Positions 48,770 through 58,741 of a DNA stretch of 64,000 bases are shown here, one piece after another. The stretch lies in contig CANGHK010000029.1 of assembly GCA_947453625.1 (NCBI GenBank), positions 1 to 64,000 on the forward strand, given 5' to 3'. Under the pieces are notes generated by a model. The model saw only the letters and a program-made list of their open reading frames with translations, ran no database searches and had not been told where the DNA came from. A program made the translations under genes and the position numbers. The first letter of the stretch is position 1. Every line of letters begins with the position of its first letter. The DNA comes from Burkholderiales bacterium. Its GTDB lineage: Bacteria; Pseudomonadota; Gammaproteobacteria; Burkholderiales; Burkholderiaceae_C.

Positions 48770-50467
48770 TCAGGGCGCCGCGCAGCGGAAACTGGCCGCG
48801 GCCTCGACCGGCCCGCCGGCGTAGCGCGCCACCTGCGGCCAGGGGCAGAGCGGGCGGCTGCGCTGGGGCGACCAGCCTGCCGGCAGTTCACGGTTGCCGG
48901 GGTTGACGCTGGCCACCAGCCGGTCGGGCGGCTGGCCCGCTTCGACCCAGGCCACCAGCGCGCCCAGCGCGTCGAAGCGGTCGGTGGCCGGCCCGCCCTG
49001 GCAATGCCCCATGCCCGGCACCGGAAACACCCGCGCCACCGCGCCGGCCGCGGCCGGGCCCAAGTTGTGCTGCAGCCGCTCGGCCCAGGCCAGGGTGTCG
49101 TTGACCGAGAAAACCGGGTCGCTGTTGCCGTGGTAGACGATCATCTTGCCGCCATGCCTGGCCAGCGCAGCCAGGGTCGGGTTCGCGGCGTCGGGCGGCG
49201 TCATCAGCGCCATCGCCGATTCAGGAAAAGTCGCATCGCTGGCGAAGATCCTGGCCGCGTCGCGGTCGAAATCGAAGTGCGCCAGGTAGTCGACCAAGGC
49301 TGCTGGCGTGCCGACGACTTGGGTGGGCGGCGTGCCGTAGACATAGGCCAGCGAGGCCGCGCCCAGCGTGGCGATGATGGGCAGGCGGTCCCAGGGCGCA
49401 ATCGTCGATTCGAGCTTCCAGGTGCGCCAGCCGGCCGTGCCTATGCCGGCGTCGAAACTCCAGTCGCTGTACAGCGCCTGGCCGCTGCGGTTGCGCGGGC
49501 CGGCGAAGGACTGGCCCAGCGCCTGCACCTGCGGCGCGCTCAGGCAGGCCGCGGTCTTGGCGCCAGTGCACTGCAGGTCGGCCAGCCGGAAGGCCTGCTG
49601 GCAGCGCTTCAGGTCGCCCACCATGCCGTCTACCAGCAGGTCCAGGCCGTCGCAGCGCGCCAGCACCCTGTCGGCCACCAGCGCCATGTCGGCCGGGCTG
49701 AAGGCGCGGCGCAGGTCGGACGCGACCGACTGCCAGTGCTGGACGTCCCAGGCATGCTGCAAGGCGGCCCGGGGCAGGTTGAAGCCCGGCGCGCCGGCCA
49801 GGATGCCGTCGTAGCGCTCGGCGTAGCGGCTGGCCGCCACCATCGCCTGGCGCCCGCCATTGGCGCAGCCGGCCAGGTAGTTGTGCCGTGGCGGCCCACC
49901 GTAGTGGCGCGCCATCAGCGCCTGGGCCACCGTCCAGACCGCGCCGATGGCGGCATGGCCCTGGTCGCGCCTGGCCTGTGGGTCGAGGCCGAACAGGTTG
50001 CCGCGGACCAGCCCGGCGGCGGCGTTGGCCGGGTCCTCGGCGCGATGGCCCGCGTCGCTGCTGATCACCGCGAAGCCGCGCGACAAGGCGTCTTGGGCCA
50101 GCACCCCCAGGTCGCCCAGCGCGGGCTGGACCACGCCGTCGTTGCCGCCGTTGGCCTGGTGCAGAAAGCGCTTGTTCCAGCCCTGTGGCAAGCGCATCTC
50201 GAAGCCTATCGCATAGCGTTTGCCGTCGATGCCGGTGCGCTCGGCGAGTTGGCCTTGCACCAGGCAATGTGCCGGGTGGCCGCGGGCGTCGACGGGGTGG
50301 TCGTTGGCCTGGGTCAGGCGCAGCCCGGGCAGGGCGCCCAGCGCGGCCGGCAACTGGGCGCAGGCCACCGTGCCCGGCGGCGGCCTGTCGGCGCAAGCGG
50401 CCAGCAGCGCCATTGCCGCAGCGAAGGACGCGAGACAGGCCAGGCGGGGCGGACTGACAGCGTACAT
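48770..50467 (-). CDS. Tannase/feruloyl esterase family alpha/beta hydrolase
   Basis: NYLAGCANGGRQAMVAASRYAERYDGILAGAPGFNLP, YHGNSDPVFSVNDT, VPGMGHCQGGPATDRFDAL. Confidence 0.88.
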   Translation of the reverse strand: MYAVSPPRLACLASFAAAMALLAACADRPPPGTVACAQLPAALGALPGLRLTQANDHPVDARGHPAHCLVQGQLAERTGIDGKRYAIGFEMRLPQGWNKRFLHQANGGNDGVVQPALGDLGVLAQDALSRGFAVISSDAGHRAEDPANAAAGLVRGNLFGLDPQARRDQGHAAIGAVWTVAQALMARHYGGPPRHNYLAGCANGGRQAMVAASRYAERYDGILAGAPGFNLPRAALQHAWDVQHWQSVASDLRRAFSPADMALVADRVLARCDGLDLLVDGMVGDLKRCQQAFRLADLQCTGAKTAACLSAPQVQALGQSFAGPRNRSGQALYSDWSFDAGIGTAGWRTWKLESTIAPWDRLPIIATLGAASLAYVYGTPPTQVVGTPAALVDYLAHFDFDRDAARIFASDATFPESAMALMTPPDAANPTLAALARHGGKMIVYHGNSDPVFSVNDTLAWAERLQHNLGPAAAGAVARVFPVPGMGHCQGGPATDRFDALGALVAWVEAGQPPDRLVASVNPGNRELPAGWSPQRSRPLCPWPQVARYAGGPVEAAASFRCAAP

Positions 50468-50532
50468 CGGTCTCTCCTGGGTGGGCCAGGCCGGGCGCCG
50501 GCGGCGTTGCCGCAGCGCGCCTTAGCGCAAGC

Positions 50533-52053
<1,521 letters not shown>

Positions 52054-52134
52054 GGAGGGCTCCGGCAGAGGGGTTCGAGGAATCGCAGTCTAGGCCGCGC
52101 CCGGCGCGCTGACCAGTGGCCTGGTGCTGGATTC

Positions 52135-52156
52135 ATTGTTCGCGATAGTGAACAAT
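52135..52156. promoter_or_regulatory. Candidate LysR operator in the divergent mmsA/lysR promoter
   Basis: ATTGTTC-GCGATAGT-GAACAAT, perfect 7-bp inverted repeat. Confidence 0.65.
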
Positions 52157-52180
52157 CAAGCTTGGTATTCAGGAACAACC

Positions 52181-53131
52181 ATGGACGAGCGCCGCATCGA
52201 GACCCTCTGGAGCCATGTGCACTGGCTGTCGGTGCTGGGCATGCTGGGCAGTTACACGGCCGCCGCGCAGCGCCTGGGCGTCAGCAAGGCGGCGATGAGC
52301 CAGCGCATCAACGAGTTGGAGCGCGCTGCCGGCGTGCCGCTGGTGGCGCGCACCACGCGCAGCGCGCGCCTGACCGAGGCCGGCCAGCAACTGGTCGACG
52401 CCACTGGCAGTGCCTTCGAGACCATCGCCAGCGCGTTTGCCGGCATCCGCGACCTGGCCGCCACGCCGCGCGGCCGCTTGCGCGTGACCGCGCCGGTGGC
52501 GCTGGCGCGCCAGGTCATCGTGCCGCTGCTGCCGGCGTTCCTGCGCGCCCACCCGCTGGTGCGCATCGAACTCGACCTGTCCGACCGGCTGGTGCCGCTG
52601 GCGCAGGAGGGTTTCGACCTGGGCGTGCGCCACACGCCCGCGCCGCCCGAGACCCATGTGGCGTGGACGCTGTGTGCCACCCGCTCGCTGCTGGTGGCCA
52701 GCCGCGCCTATCTGCGCCGGCGCGGCACGCCGCTGACGCCGGCCGATCTGGCCCAGCACGACTGCCTGCCCTATTTGCGGGCGGGCGAGGCGTCGGCCTG
52801 GCAGCTGCAGCCCTTGCAGGCCGACCCGGGGGAGGGCCAGGGTGGCAGCAAGGTCACCGTGCCGGTCAGCGGCTGCTTCGTCGCCAACAACAGCGAGGCC
52901 TTGCGCGAGGTGGCGCTGGCCGGGCTGGGCATCGCGCTGCTGCCCGATTTCAGCGCCCGCGATGCGCTGCGCGCCGGCAAGCTGGTGGTCGTGCTGCCCG
53001 ACTGGCAGCCGGTGGGCAGCTTCGGCGAGCACCTGTACGCGATCCGGCCCTTCAGCCCGCAGGTGCCCAGGGCGGTGCAGGCCCTGGTGCAGCATCTGCG
53101 TCAATCGCTGCATGCCGGCTTCGCAGCCTGA
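52181..53131 (+). CDS. LysR family transcriptional regulator
   Basis: GSYTAAAQRLGVSKAAMSQRINELERAAGVPLVARTTRSARLTEAG HTH; substrate-binding domain. Confidence 0.94.
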   Translation: MDERRIETLWSHVHWLSVLGMLGSYTAAAQRLGVSKAAMSQRINELERAAGVPLVARTTRSARLTEAGQQLVDATGSAFETIASAFAGIRDLAATPRGRLRVTAPVALARQVIVPLLPAFLRAHPLVRIELDLSDRLVPLAQEGFDLGVRHTPAPPETHVAWTLCATRSLLVASRAYLRRRGTPLTPADLAQHDCLPYLRAGEASAWQLQPLQADPGEGQGGSKVTVPVSGCFVANNSEALREVALAGLGIALLPDFSARDALRAGKLVVVLPDWQPVGSFGEHLYAIRPFSPQVPRAVQALVQHLRQSLHAGFAA

Positions 53132-53191
53132 ACTTCCGGCCTGGCCTTGCGAACCGACCTTGTGGAGTGACCCTGTGAAATGCGCGGGTCG

Positions 53192-53221
53192 AAAAAAAGC
53201 CCGCCGATTGCTCGGCGGGCT
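53192..53221 (-). terminator. Rho-independent terminator (minus strand) 3' of kynU
   Basis: Minus strand AGCCCGCCGA-GCAA-TCGGCGGGCT followed by TTTTTT; perfect 10-bp stem. Confidence 0.85.
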
Positions 53222-53390
53222 GCAAAGTCCTCGAAAGGACGTCGTTGGGACCCTCACGAGGCGGCTCATTGCCTCGTTTGCCAGTGTCACCCCAGGGCAT
53301 CAGCTGGCAACAGGGCGGACTGTGCGGGAGATCTGCGGGCACGGCCATCCCTAGGCTGAAGCCCAAGCTCCGGACGGCATGCGCCAGGTC

Positions 53391-54740
53391 TCAGATCACC
53401 GCCCCGCGCTGCGTGAACCGAGGCTCGCGCCATTCGCCCCGGTCGATAACGCCGCGCAGGTGCGCCACCGCGTCCCAGACATCGACGAAGCGGGTGTAGA
53501 GCGGCGTGACGCCGAAGCGCAGGATGTCGGCCTGGTTGGCTGCCGGACCCTCTGCCGCACTGTCCTGCGCACCGCCCGTCAGCCCCTTGCCCGGGCTGCC
53601 GGCGCGGAAGTCGCCGACCACGCCGCGCGCGATCAGCGCCTGCACCACGGCATGGGCGGCGCCGGCGCGGCCGGCGTCGCTGGCCGGATCGAAAGCCAGG
53701 CAGACCTGGCTGCCGCGACTGGCGTCGTCGTCGGGTGAGACCAGCAGCAGGCCCTGTCCGGCGCAGCGTTCGGCCGCGGCGGCGATGAACAGCCGGGTCA
53801 GCGCCAGCGACTTGGCGCGCAGCGCGGCCATGCCGCCCAGCGGCGCGGCCGCCAGCAGGGTGTCGACGCCGCATTCCAGCGCGGCCATCGCCAGCACCGA
53901 GGGCGTGCCGCAGACATAGCGCGCAATGCCGGCGGCCGGCTGGTAGCCGGGCTCGAAGGCGAAGGGCGCGGCATGGCCCAGCCAGCCCGACAGCGGCTGG
54001 ACGAAGCGGTCGACCAGGTCGGGACGCACCCAGGCGAAGGCCGGTGCGCCGGGGCCGCCGTTGAGGAATTTGTAGCCGCAGCCCACGGCGTAGTCGGCAC
54101 CGTCGGCGTTCAGCGCCACCGGCAGCGCGCCGGCCGAATGCGCCAGGTCCCAGACCACCCGCGCGCCGGCGCGGTGCGCGGCGCGGCTCAGGCCGGCCAT
54201 GTCGTGCAGGTGGCCGGTCCGGTAGTTGACCTGCGTCAGCAGCAGCACGGCCGTGTCGGCGTCCAGCGCGGCCGCTATCTGCCCGGGCGCGTCCACCAGC
54301 CGCAGGCTGCAGCCCTGTTGCTGGCACAGCGACTGGGCGATGTAGAGATCGGTCGGGAAGTTGCTGCGCTCGCTGACGATCACGCGCCGCGTCGGGGCGT
54401 CCTCGCGCTGCACCGCCAGCGCCGCCGACAGCACCTTGAACAGGTTGACCGAGGTCGAGTCCGCCACCACCAGTTCGCCCGGCCCGGCGCCCACCAGGCG
54501 GGCGATCTTGTCGCCCAGGCGCTGGGGCTGGTCCATCCAGCCGGCCGAGTTCCAACTGCCGATCAAGCCGCGGCCCCATTCCTGGGTGATCACCTGGCCC
54601 ACCCGCGCCGCGGTGGCGCGCGGCAGCACGCCCAGCGAGTTGCCGTCGAGGTAGATCAAACCGTCCGGCAGGTCGAACAGCTGGCGCATCGGCGCCAGGG
54701 CGTCGGCGGCGTCCAGCGCCAGGGCGTCGTCACGGGTCAT
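53391..54740 (-). CDS. kynU: Kynureninase
   Basis: GLIYLDGNSLGVLPRA, GRGLIGSWNSAGWMDQP, WDLAHSAGALPVALN, GCGYKFLNGGPGAPAF, ILRFGVTPLYTRFVD. Confidence 0.95.
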   Translation of the reverse strand: MTRDDALALDAADALAPMRQLFDLPDGLIYLDGNSLGVLPRATAARVGQVITQEWGRGLIGSWNSAGWMDQPQRLGDKIARLVGAGPGELVVADSTSVNLFKVLSAALAVQREDAPTRRVIVSERSNFPTDLYIAQSLCQQQGCSLRLVDAPGQIAAALDADTAVLLLTQVNYRTGHLHDMAGLSRAAHRAGARVVWDLAHSAGALPVALNADGADYAVGCGYKFLNGGPGAPAFAWVRPDLVDRFVQPLSGWLGHAAPFAFEPGYQPAAGIARYVCGTPSVLAMAALECGVDTLLAAAPLGGMAALRAKSLALTRLFIAAAAERCAGQGLLLVSPDDDASRGSQVCLAFDPASDAGRAGAAHAVVQALIARGVVGDFRAGSPGKGLTGGAQDSAAEGPAANQADILRFGVTPLYTRFVDVWDAVAHLRGVIDRGEWREPRFTQRGAVI

Positions 54741-54773
54741 CGGGGTTCTGCCATGGGATTTGCGCGCTATCGC

Positions 54774-55274
54774 TCAATCGCGGAAGTTGTTGAAGGCCAG
54801 CGGCACGTCGGCCACCTCCTTGCGCAGCAGCGCCATCGCCGCCTGCAGGTCGTCGCGCTTGGCGCCGGTCACGCGCACGCTGTCGCCCTGGATGGCGGCC
54901 TGCACCTTCAGCTTGCTCTGCTTGATGAAGTTCTGGATCTTCTTGGCGGTCTCGGCGTCTATGCCCTGCTTGACCGGCACGGTCTGGCGCACCTTGTCGC
55001 CGCCCATCTTCTCGATCTTGGCGCTGAAGTCGAGAAAGCGCACGTCGACGCCGCGCTTGCTGAGCTTGGCGGTGAACAGGTCGCGCACCTGGGCGATCTG
55101 GAAATCGCTGTCGCCGTGCAGTTGCAGGCTGCGGTCCTTGCCGGCCTCGACGCTCTCGATCCGGGCGGCCGAGCCCTTGAAGTCGAAGCGGGTGGCGATT
55201 TCCTTGCTGCTCTGCTCGATGGCATTGCGCAATTCCACCAGGTTGGGTTCGAGAACGGTGTCGAAGCTGGGCAT
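54774..55274 (-). CDS. yajQ: YajQ family (UPF0234) nucleotide-binding protein
   Basis: [35 protein letters not shown]...[17 protein letters not shown]. Confidence 0.94.
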   Translation of the reverse strand: MPSFDTVLEPNLVELRNAIEQSSKEIATRFDFKGSAARIESVEAGKDRSLQLHGDSDFQIAQVRDLFTAKLSKRGVDVRFLDFSAKIEKMGGDKVRQTVPVKQGIDAETAKKIQNFIKQSKLKVQAAIQGDSVRVTGAKRDDLQAAMALLRKEVADVPLAFNNFRD

Positions 55275-55423
55275 GGCGGCAGTCTGATCGGGTGGGTAAG
55301 GGCAAAAATTCTGCCACGTTGCGGCGGTCGCGGTGGAATGACACCCGGTGCGCCGCCGCCACCAGTCCCGGGCGCGGCACCGGCACCCTGCCGGCGCGCG
55401 CCGCCAGGGTCCAGAATCACGCC

Positions 55424-56473
55424 ATGGCTTCCCCCACCGCCCCGCTGACCATCGAGCGCGCCTGCAACCTGCGCGCGCTCAACAGCTTCGGCCTGCCGGC
55501 GGTGGCGCACACGCTGGTGCGCATACGCGGCGATGCCGACGTGCGCCGCGTGCTCGACCACCCCGAGCTCGGCCGCGCTCCCAAGCTGGTGCTGGGCGGC
55601 GGCAGCAACCTGGTGCTGACGCGCGATCCGCGGGCGGTGGTGCTGCGGGTCGAGGTGGCGGGCCGGCGCCTGGTCGAGACCCGCGATGACGCCTGGATCG
55701 TCGAGTTCGGCGCCGGCGAGTCCTGGCACGACGCGGTGGCCTGGACGCTGGACCAGGGCTGGCCCGGGCTGGAGAACCTGGGCCTGATCCCCGGCACGGT
55801 GGGCGCCACGCCGGTGCAGAACATCGGCGCCTACGGCATCGAGCTGGCCGACCGCTTCGACGCGCTGGACGCGGTCGACCTGATCACCGGCCGCAGCGTG
55901 ACGCTGGACGCGCGGGCCTGCAACTTTGGCTACCGCGACAGCGTGTTCAAGCAAGGCGGCTTTGGCGGCCTGGCCGGCAAGAGCCTGATCACGCGGGTGC
56001 GGCTGCGCCTGCCGCGGCCCTGGCAGCCGGTGCGCGGCTACCTCGACCTGGAGCGCCGGCTGGCCGAGACCGGCCAGCACGACCCCGACGCGCGGGCGAT
56101 CTTCGACGCGGTGTGCGCGGTGCGCCGCGCCAAGCTGCCCGACCCGGCGGTGCTGGGCAATGCCGGCAGCTTCTTCAAGAACCCGGTGGTCAGCGCCGAG
56201 CAGTGCCGCGACATCACCGGCCGCGACCCGCACCTGGTGCATTACCCGATGCCCGACGGCCAGTTCAAGCTGGCCGCTGGCTGGCTGATCGACGCCTGCG
56301 GCTGGAAAGGCAAGAGCATAGGCGGGGCCGGTGTCTACGAGCGCCAGGCGCTGGTGCTGGTGAACCGGGGTAGCGCCACCGGCGCCGAGGTGCTGACGCT
56401 GGCGCGCGCGATCCAGGAAAGCGTCTACGGCCGCTTCGGCATCCGGCTCGAGCCCGAGCCTGTCGTCGTGTGA
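55424..56473 (+). CDS. murB: UDP-N-acetylmuramate dehydrogenase
   Basis: [66 protein letters not shown]. Confidence 0.96.
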   Translation: MASPTAPLTIERACNLRALNSFGLPAVAHTLVRIRGDADVRRVLDHPELGRAPKLVLGGGSNLVLTRDPRAVVLRVEVAGRRLVETRDDAWIVEFGAGESWHDAVAWTLDQGWPGLENLGLIPGTVGATPVQNIGAYGIELADRFDALDAVDLITGRSVTLDARACNFGYRDSVFKQGGFGGLAGKSLITRVRLRLPRPWQPVRGYLDLERRLAETGQHDPDARAIFDAVCAVRRAKLPDPAVLGNAGSFFKNPVVSAEQCRDITGRDPHLVHYPMPDGQFKLAAGWLIDACGWKGKSIGGAGVYERQALVLVNRGSATGAEVLTLARAIQESVYGRFGIRLEPEPVVV

Positions 56474-56535
56474 CGCGCAGGCTGTGACGCAGGTGCGGTG
56501 ACGCGCCGGGGCTGTCGCGGAGGACAATGCCAGTT

Positions 56536-57303
56536 ATGAGCACCTTGCCGATCGCCACCCCCACCGGCCCCTTGAGCGAGGCCGAGCTCGAGACCCTGCA
56601 AACCCTGATGGACGGTCTGCCCGACACGCTGGAGCCGCTGGACACGGTGATGATCGACGGTTACCTCTGCGGCGTGCTGCTGCAGCCGCAGCCGGTGCCC
56701 GAGGAGCGCTGGCTGGCGCATATCGCCGATGTCGACGGCCGCCGCGCGCCGACCCGTTTCGACGCCGGGCTGATGCGCTCGCTGGTGCACCGGCGCTATG
56801 TCGAGCTGAACCAGGCGATCGCCAACCGGCAATGGTTCGACCCCTGGGTCTACCAGCTCGACGACCAGGCCACGCCGTCGGAGACCGTGCTGCCCTGGGT
56901 GGCCGGTTTTGCCACCGCGGTGGACTTGTTCACCGGGCTGATGGACCGGCATGAGCCCGAACTGCTGGAGCCGCTGGCCACGCTCTACCGCCACCTCGAC
57001 CCCGAGGACCTGGAGGACGCCGATGAGTTGCTGGCCGAGATCGAGACCCTGGCCCCGCCCGAGACCCTGGTCGAGGCGGTCGAAGACCTGGTGCGCAGCG
57101 TGCTGCTGATGGCCGATGTGTCGCGGCCTGTAGTCACCGGCCGCGCCGCCGCATTGCATCCGGCCCTGGCGCGGCGCAGTGCCGGGGCCGTCCGCGGGGC
57201 GGGCGGCAGGGGTCCGACGTCCCAGGCTTCGCCTGTCGCGGCGCCCGCACAGCCCGGGGCCCGCTCGCGTGGCCCGGCGGGCCGGCCGCGCGGCGGGCGC
57301 TAG
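56536..57303 (+). CDS. YecA/YgfB (UPF0149) family protein with low-complexity C-terminal tail
   Basis: MIDGYLCGVLLQPQPVPEERWL...TVLPWVAGFATAVDLF. Confidence 0.82.
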   Translation: MSTLPIATPTGPLSEAELETLQTLMDGLPDTLEPLDTVMIDGYLCGVLLQPQPVPEERWLAHIADVDGRRAPTRFDAGLMRSLVHRRYVELNQAIANRQWFDPWVYQLDDQATPSETVLPWVAGFATAVDLFTGLMDRHEPELLEPLATLYRHLDPEDLEDADELLAEIETLAPPETLVEAVEDLVRSVLLMADVSRPVVTGRAAALHPALARRSAGAVRGAGGRGPTSQASPVAAPAQPGARSRGPAGRPRGGR

Positions 57304-57305
57304 CC

Positions 57306-58592
57306 TCAGCCGCCGAACACCCGGCGGGCGTGGATGCCCAGGCCCTGGGCCACGCTGGCGAAGCGGTCGCCGACCATCACCCTGGCGGCCGGAAAGCGCG
57401 CCGCGATGCGCTCGGTCAGCGGCTTCAGGCCGGTCGATCCGCCGGTGAAATACAGCGCGTCCACCCGCTCGCGCGCCAGCCCGGCCTGGGCCAGCGTGGT
57501 GTCGGCGGCCGCGGCGATGCGGTCCAGGTCGGCGCCGACGGCCGCGATCGCGTCGCCCTCGTCCATCGTCGCGCGCAGGCCGGCCTGCAGCAGCGACAGG
57601 TCGATCGCGGTCTCGCCGCCCAGCGCGACCGCGATCTTGGCGGCCTCGGCGCGCGCTATCAGGGCGTGGCCCAGGTGCTCGGTGATCACCGTCATCAGGC
57701 GTGCATGCTGGCGGGCGTCGGCATAGAAGGTCTTCATCCGCGCCAGTTCGGCCACCCGGCCCGGCGTGTAGACGGTGTTGATCAGGTGCCAGGTGGCGAG
57801 GTCGAAATAGGCCCGGCTCGGCACCTCGCGCCCGCTCGGGCCGAGTGCGCGGTAGCCGCAGGCCGGCAGGATGCGCGCCAGTTCGATCTGGCGGTCGAAG
57901 TCGGTGCCGGCGATGTGCACGCCGTGGTTGGCCAGGATGTCGTCCCGGCGGTCGACGTGTTCGCGCCGCGCCGGCCCGACCCGCACCAGCGAGAAGTCGG
58001 AGGTGCCGCCGCCGATGTCGGCCACCAGCACGATCTGCTCGCGGTCTACCGTGGTCTCGTAGTCCAGCGCGGCGGCGATGGGCTCGAACTGGAAGCTGAT
58101 CTCGCTGAACCCGACCTCGCGGGCGGCCTGGGTCAGCGCGGCCTGGGCGGCGGCGTCGCGCAGCGGATCGTCGTCGACGAAGAACACCGGCCGGCCCAGC
58201 ACCACGCGGCTCAAGCCACGGCCGGCCTGGCGCTCGGCCAGCGTCTTGAGGTGGCGCAGGTAGCCGCCGACCACGTCGAGGTAGCGCACCGACCGGCCGC
58301 CACCCACATCGGTGGCCTGGGTCGCCAGGGTCGATCCCAGGATGCTCTTCATCGAGCGCATCAGCCGGCCCTCTATGCCCTCGACATAGGCCGCCACGGC
58401 AGCGCGGCCGAAGTGACGATGCGGCTCTTCGTGCGCGTGCAGGCCTTCGACGGCATAGAACACTGCGGTGGGCATCGTGCGCTGGCCGGCTTCGAGCTCG
58501 ACGAGCTGGACGCCGGGTTGGCCAGCGACGGCGGTCGGCAGCGCGATGGCCGAGTTGGAGGTGCCGAAATCGATGGCGCAGACAGCGGACAT
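57306..58592 (-). CDS. Hsp70 family protein, YegD-like
   Basis: AIDFGTSNSAIAL, VVLGRPVFFVDDD, LVADIGGGTSDFSLVRVG, YFTGGSTGLKPL. Confidence 0.92.
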   Translation of the reverse strand: MSAVCAIDFGTSNSAIALPTAVAGQPGVQLVELEAGQRTMPTAVFYAVEGLHAHEEPHRHFGRAAVAAYVEGIEGRLMRSMKSILGSTLATQATDVGGGRSVRYLDVVGGYLRHLKTLAERQAGRGLSRVVLGRPVFFVDDDPLRDAAAQAALTQAAREVGFSEISFQFEPIAAALDYETTVDREQIVLVADIGGGTSDFSLVRVGPARREHVDRRDDILANHGVHIAGTDFDRQIELARILPACGYRALGPSGREVPSRAYFDLATWHLINTVYTPGRVAELARMKTFYADARQHARLMTVITEHLGHALIARAEAAKIAVALGGETAIDLSLLQAGLRATMDEGDAIAAVGADLDRIAAAADTTLAQAGLARERVDALYFTGGSTGLKPLTERIAARFPAARVMVGDRFASVAQGLGIHARRVFGG

Positions 58593-58741
58593 GGGGAGCG
58601 TATCGACGACCGCGGGCCGCCAACAGGGAAAGGGGCGCGATTCTAGGGGCGCGCCGTCACGGCGGTCCATGCGGCCGCGGTCGACCCCAGGTGCCCGCCG
58701 CCCTCAAGCCCTCCGGCGCCACCTTGGCTGCCACGGGCGGT

